Positions 61,975 to 64,000 of a stretch of DNA of 64,000 nt are shown in pieces. The notes beneath the pieces are model-generated. The model saw only the letters and a list, made by a program, of their open reading frames with translations, did no database searches and was not told the DNA's origin. Origin of the DNA: Acanthococcus lagerstroemiae (lineage: Eukaryota; Arthropoda; Insecta; Hemiptera; Eriococcidae); contig CM063112.1 in NCBI GenBank assembly GCA_031841125.1, positions 17,882,603 through 17,946,602 on the forward strand. The letters are read 5' to 3'. How positions within the stretch are numbered: position 1 is the first letter of the stretch; each line of letters starts with the position of its first letter. The translations under genes and the position numbers were made by a program.

Positions 61975-63590
61975 GATTGTTATCCTGAACATTTCAAGTC
62001 CTCAATAAAAGTACTGAGGGTTCTTTTGCCCAAACAATTTGCACAGTCCCAGTCAGAGGCTTTCAAAAATATTAAAGATAACGGCTTTGATAACTGTTTG
62101 TATGTTTGTGTCATAGGTAGCGCTATAATATGTTCTCCTTATCATTGTTTAAAGAACGCACTAAAGATACGACGCCAGCGCTTCTACAATTCGCACAGCC
62201 CCAGTCAGATGAAGTAAAAAAGAGTTATTTGTAAAATAGAAGTTCGATAGTAAAAAAACGCAACATATGAATCTCCTACATCTCTTTAATCTCTTCAATA
62301 AATTAAAAATGAAGCAAAAAAGTGTTTGTAAAATAAAAGATCGATGGTAAGAAAACGCAAAACATGAACTGTGTTTTGAACTTGGTATATCTGTCTTCCA
62401 ACCGGATGCGCAATCAGTTACCCTAGTTACCCGAGGAATAGTTACCCATTTGCAACCCTCAATTGGATGCTGTTAAGCGTACATTATATATCTCTTTAAT
62501 AAATGAAAAATGAAGCAAAAAAGTATTTATAAAATGAAAATTCGATAGTAAAAAAACGACACACGGCCCAAACCTTGAACTCATGAAGCCCTAAAAAAGG
62601 ATTTGTAAAGTAAAAGTTCAATAATAAAAAAACGCAACATGGCCTTATTAACCGCAGTATGTATACTGAGACGCTTTTTGTAAATGTGAAAGCTTTGTAA
62701 TCTTTGGAAATTAAATAGAATTACCCATTCTTCTCTATATCCATAATGAGAAATGATCGAATTATCTTGAACATTTCACGTCTTCAATAGAAGTACTGAG
62801 GGTTCTTTTACCCAAAAAATTTGCACAGTCCAAGTCAGAGGCTTTCAAAAACATTAAAGATAACGACTTTGATAACAGTTTGTATGTTTGTGTCACAGGT
62901 AGCGTTATAATATTATGTTCTCCTTATTATTGTTTAACGAACGCAATAAAGATACGACGCTAGCGCTTCTACAATTTGCACAGTCCCAGTCAGATGAAGT
63001 AAAAAAGTATTATTTGTAAAATGAAAGTTAATAAATGAAAAATGAAGCTAAAAAGTATTTGTAAAATAAAAGATCAATAGTAAAAAAAACGCAAAACATG
63101 AACTGTGTTTTGAACTTGGTATATCTGTCTTCCAACCGGATGCGCAATCAGTTACCCTAGTTACCCGAGGAATAGTTACCCATTTGCAACCCTCAATTGG
63201 ATGCTGTTAAGCGTAAGAGAACCAGTCGACATTTGAAAGGAAAATGAGTTATTAGTATTGTTGGAAAGAGCATAAAAAGTATAATTTTTCAAAATGAGGC
63301 CCCCGATTCAAAAATGTTACATACTGCCATATGAGACATTTTTTAAAAGATTTCATTCAGTAATTCCTGACAACACCAATGAGGAAAAATCGTGACTTCT
63401 CATTATATATTAGATTAATCTCTTAAATAACCGAAAAATGAAGCAAAAAAGTATTTGTAAAATGAAAATTCGATAGTAAAAAAACAACACATGGCCCAAG
63501 CCTTGAACTCATGAAGCCCTAAAACAGGATTTGTAAAGTAAAAGTTCAATAATAAAAAAACGCAACATGGCCTGATCAACCACAGTATGT
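61975..63590 (+). repeat. Diverged segmental tandem duplication
   Basis: A block with AAGTACTGAGGGTTCTTTT, GCACAGTCCCAGTCAGAGGC and GATACGACGC.AGCGCTTCT starts near 62010 and again near 62790. A second block (AACTGTGTTTTGAACTTGGT, CCAACCGGATGCGCAATCAG, TTACCCGAGGAATAGTTACC) lies at about 62362 and 63097 and is nearly identical. A third (CCTTGAACTCATGAAGCCCT) lies at about 62572 and 63502. Offsets differ (about 780, 735, 930), so later insertions changed the spacing; the second copy carries the family A MITE at 63197. Short AAAAGTATTTGTAAAATGAA-like words recur throughout. Confidence 0.75.
63197..63316 (+). repeat. MITE family A, truncated copy
   Basis: It begins TTGGATGCTGTTAAGCGTAA and continues with GAGTTATTAGTATTGTTGGA, then AAGAGCATAAAA and GAGGCCCCCGATTCAAAAAT, the subterminal block of the family. 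The equivalent site in the first duplicate (62463) has only the first ~20 bases. Confidence 0.55.
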
Positions 63591-64000
63591 ACACTGAGAC
63601 GCTTTTAGATGAAAGAAACCAAGATTGTTTTTATAATATAGATATCGCATGGCCACCCTGATCGTTCTACATATATCCACAATGTGTCTACTGGTCACAC
63701 TGATCACTCTAACACGCGTTTACAATGACGGGGTAAGTGCGCGGAACACTCACACGTAGACACATATGCAAGTCAACTTTAAAGCTTTATTACAGCTTTT
63801 ATGTTTCAGTTATTGAAAATCTGATACCAAAAGGTACTTCGCCGATTGAATATTTATATTTTGTGCAAATTTCACCCTGTAATATTCAGCACAGGCTGAG
63901 AACATTGACGACATAAAAACGCAACTTGTCTTTATAATATAGAGAAGAAGAGAAGAGAAGATAAACGGACCCGCAATGAAACTAATTGGTGATCCCTGCT
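63591..64000. other. Non-coding end of window
   Basis: Nothing recognised beyond AT-rich sequence and a short GAGAAGAGAAGAG run near 63943. Confidence 0.5.

Overview
This is a stretch of insect nuclear genome. It is AT-rich, has spliced genes with GT..AG introns, and is full of non-LTR retrotransposon relics, short inverted-repeat elements and degenerate tandem repeats. A mitochondrial insertion reads in the invertebrate mitochondrial code (TGA=Trp, AGA=Ser), which supports an arthropod host. The order cannot be fixed from the window. Nothing is organised like a bacterial operon; nearly all open frames are chance frames or lie inside repeats.

Layout: (1) 1-11.46 kb holds no recognisable exon. 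It carries foldback and MITE-like repeats and a clean hairpin, and is probably intron or flank of the next gene. (2) 11,460-11,672 (+) is the last coding exon of the plasma-membrane Ca2+ ATPase (PMCA), starting inside the calmodulin-binding domain and ending in a PDZ ligand. (3) 14.9-17.25 kb is a degenerate tandem array of ~250-bp units. (4) 19,851-25,544 (-) is a complete nine-exon gene for the GDP-forming succinyl-CoA ligase beta subunit (SUCLG2). Its 3.8-kb last intron holds an antisense retrotransposon relic and two MITE-like elements. (5) 26,834-28,778 (+) is a four-exon gene for an unrecognised 424-residue Cys/aromatic-rich protein. (6) 29,584-31,607 (+) is a complete seven-exon gene for the mitochondrial F1-ATPase assembly factor ATPAF1/Atp11. 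(7) 33.2-34.9 kb is a ~113-bp minisatellite with an inverted block. (8) 39,541-40,645 (-) is the two-exon coding part of a Fez-family six-zinc-finger repressor (Drosophila earmuff/Fezf), with an R1/Jockey-type retrotransposon tail just upstream. (9) 41.5-64 kb is gene-poor. It contains a nuclear mitochondrial insertion (cob joined tail-to-tail to rrnL), a 1.2-kb terminal-inverted-repeat element with an iterated internal motif, RT-bearing retrotransposon relics and a diverged segmental tandem duplication.

Functional themes: SUCLG2 (matrix TCA cycle, substrate-level GTP formation) and ATPAF1 (F1 beta-subunit chaperone) are both mitochondrial energy genes about 4 kb apart. They lie on opposite strands with the orphan gene between them, and nothing shows they are co-regulated. 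PMCA and earmuff are unrelated neighbours. Exon boundaries were placed by hand from GT/AG sites and reading-frame closure: SUCLG2, the orphan, ATPAF1 and earmuff each sum to a multiple of three with no internal stop. No database search was possible.
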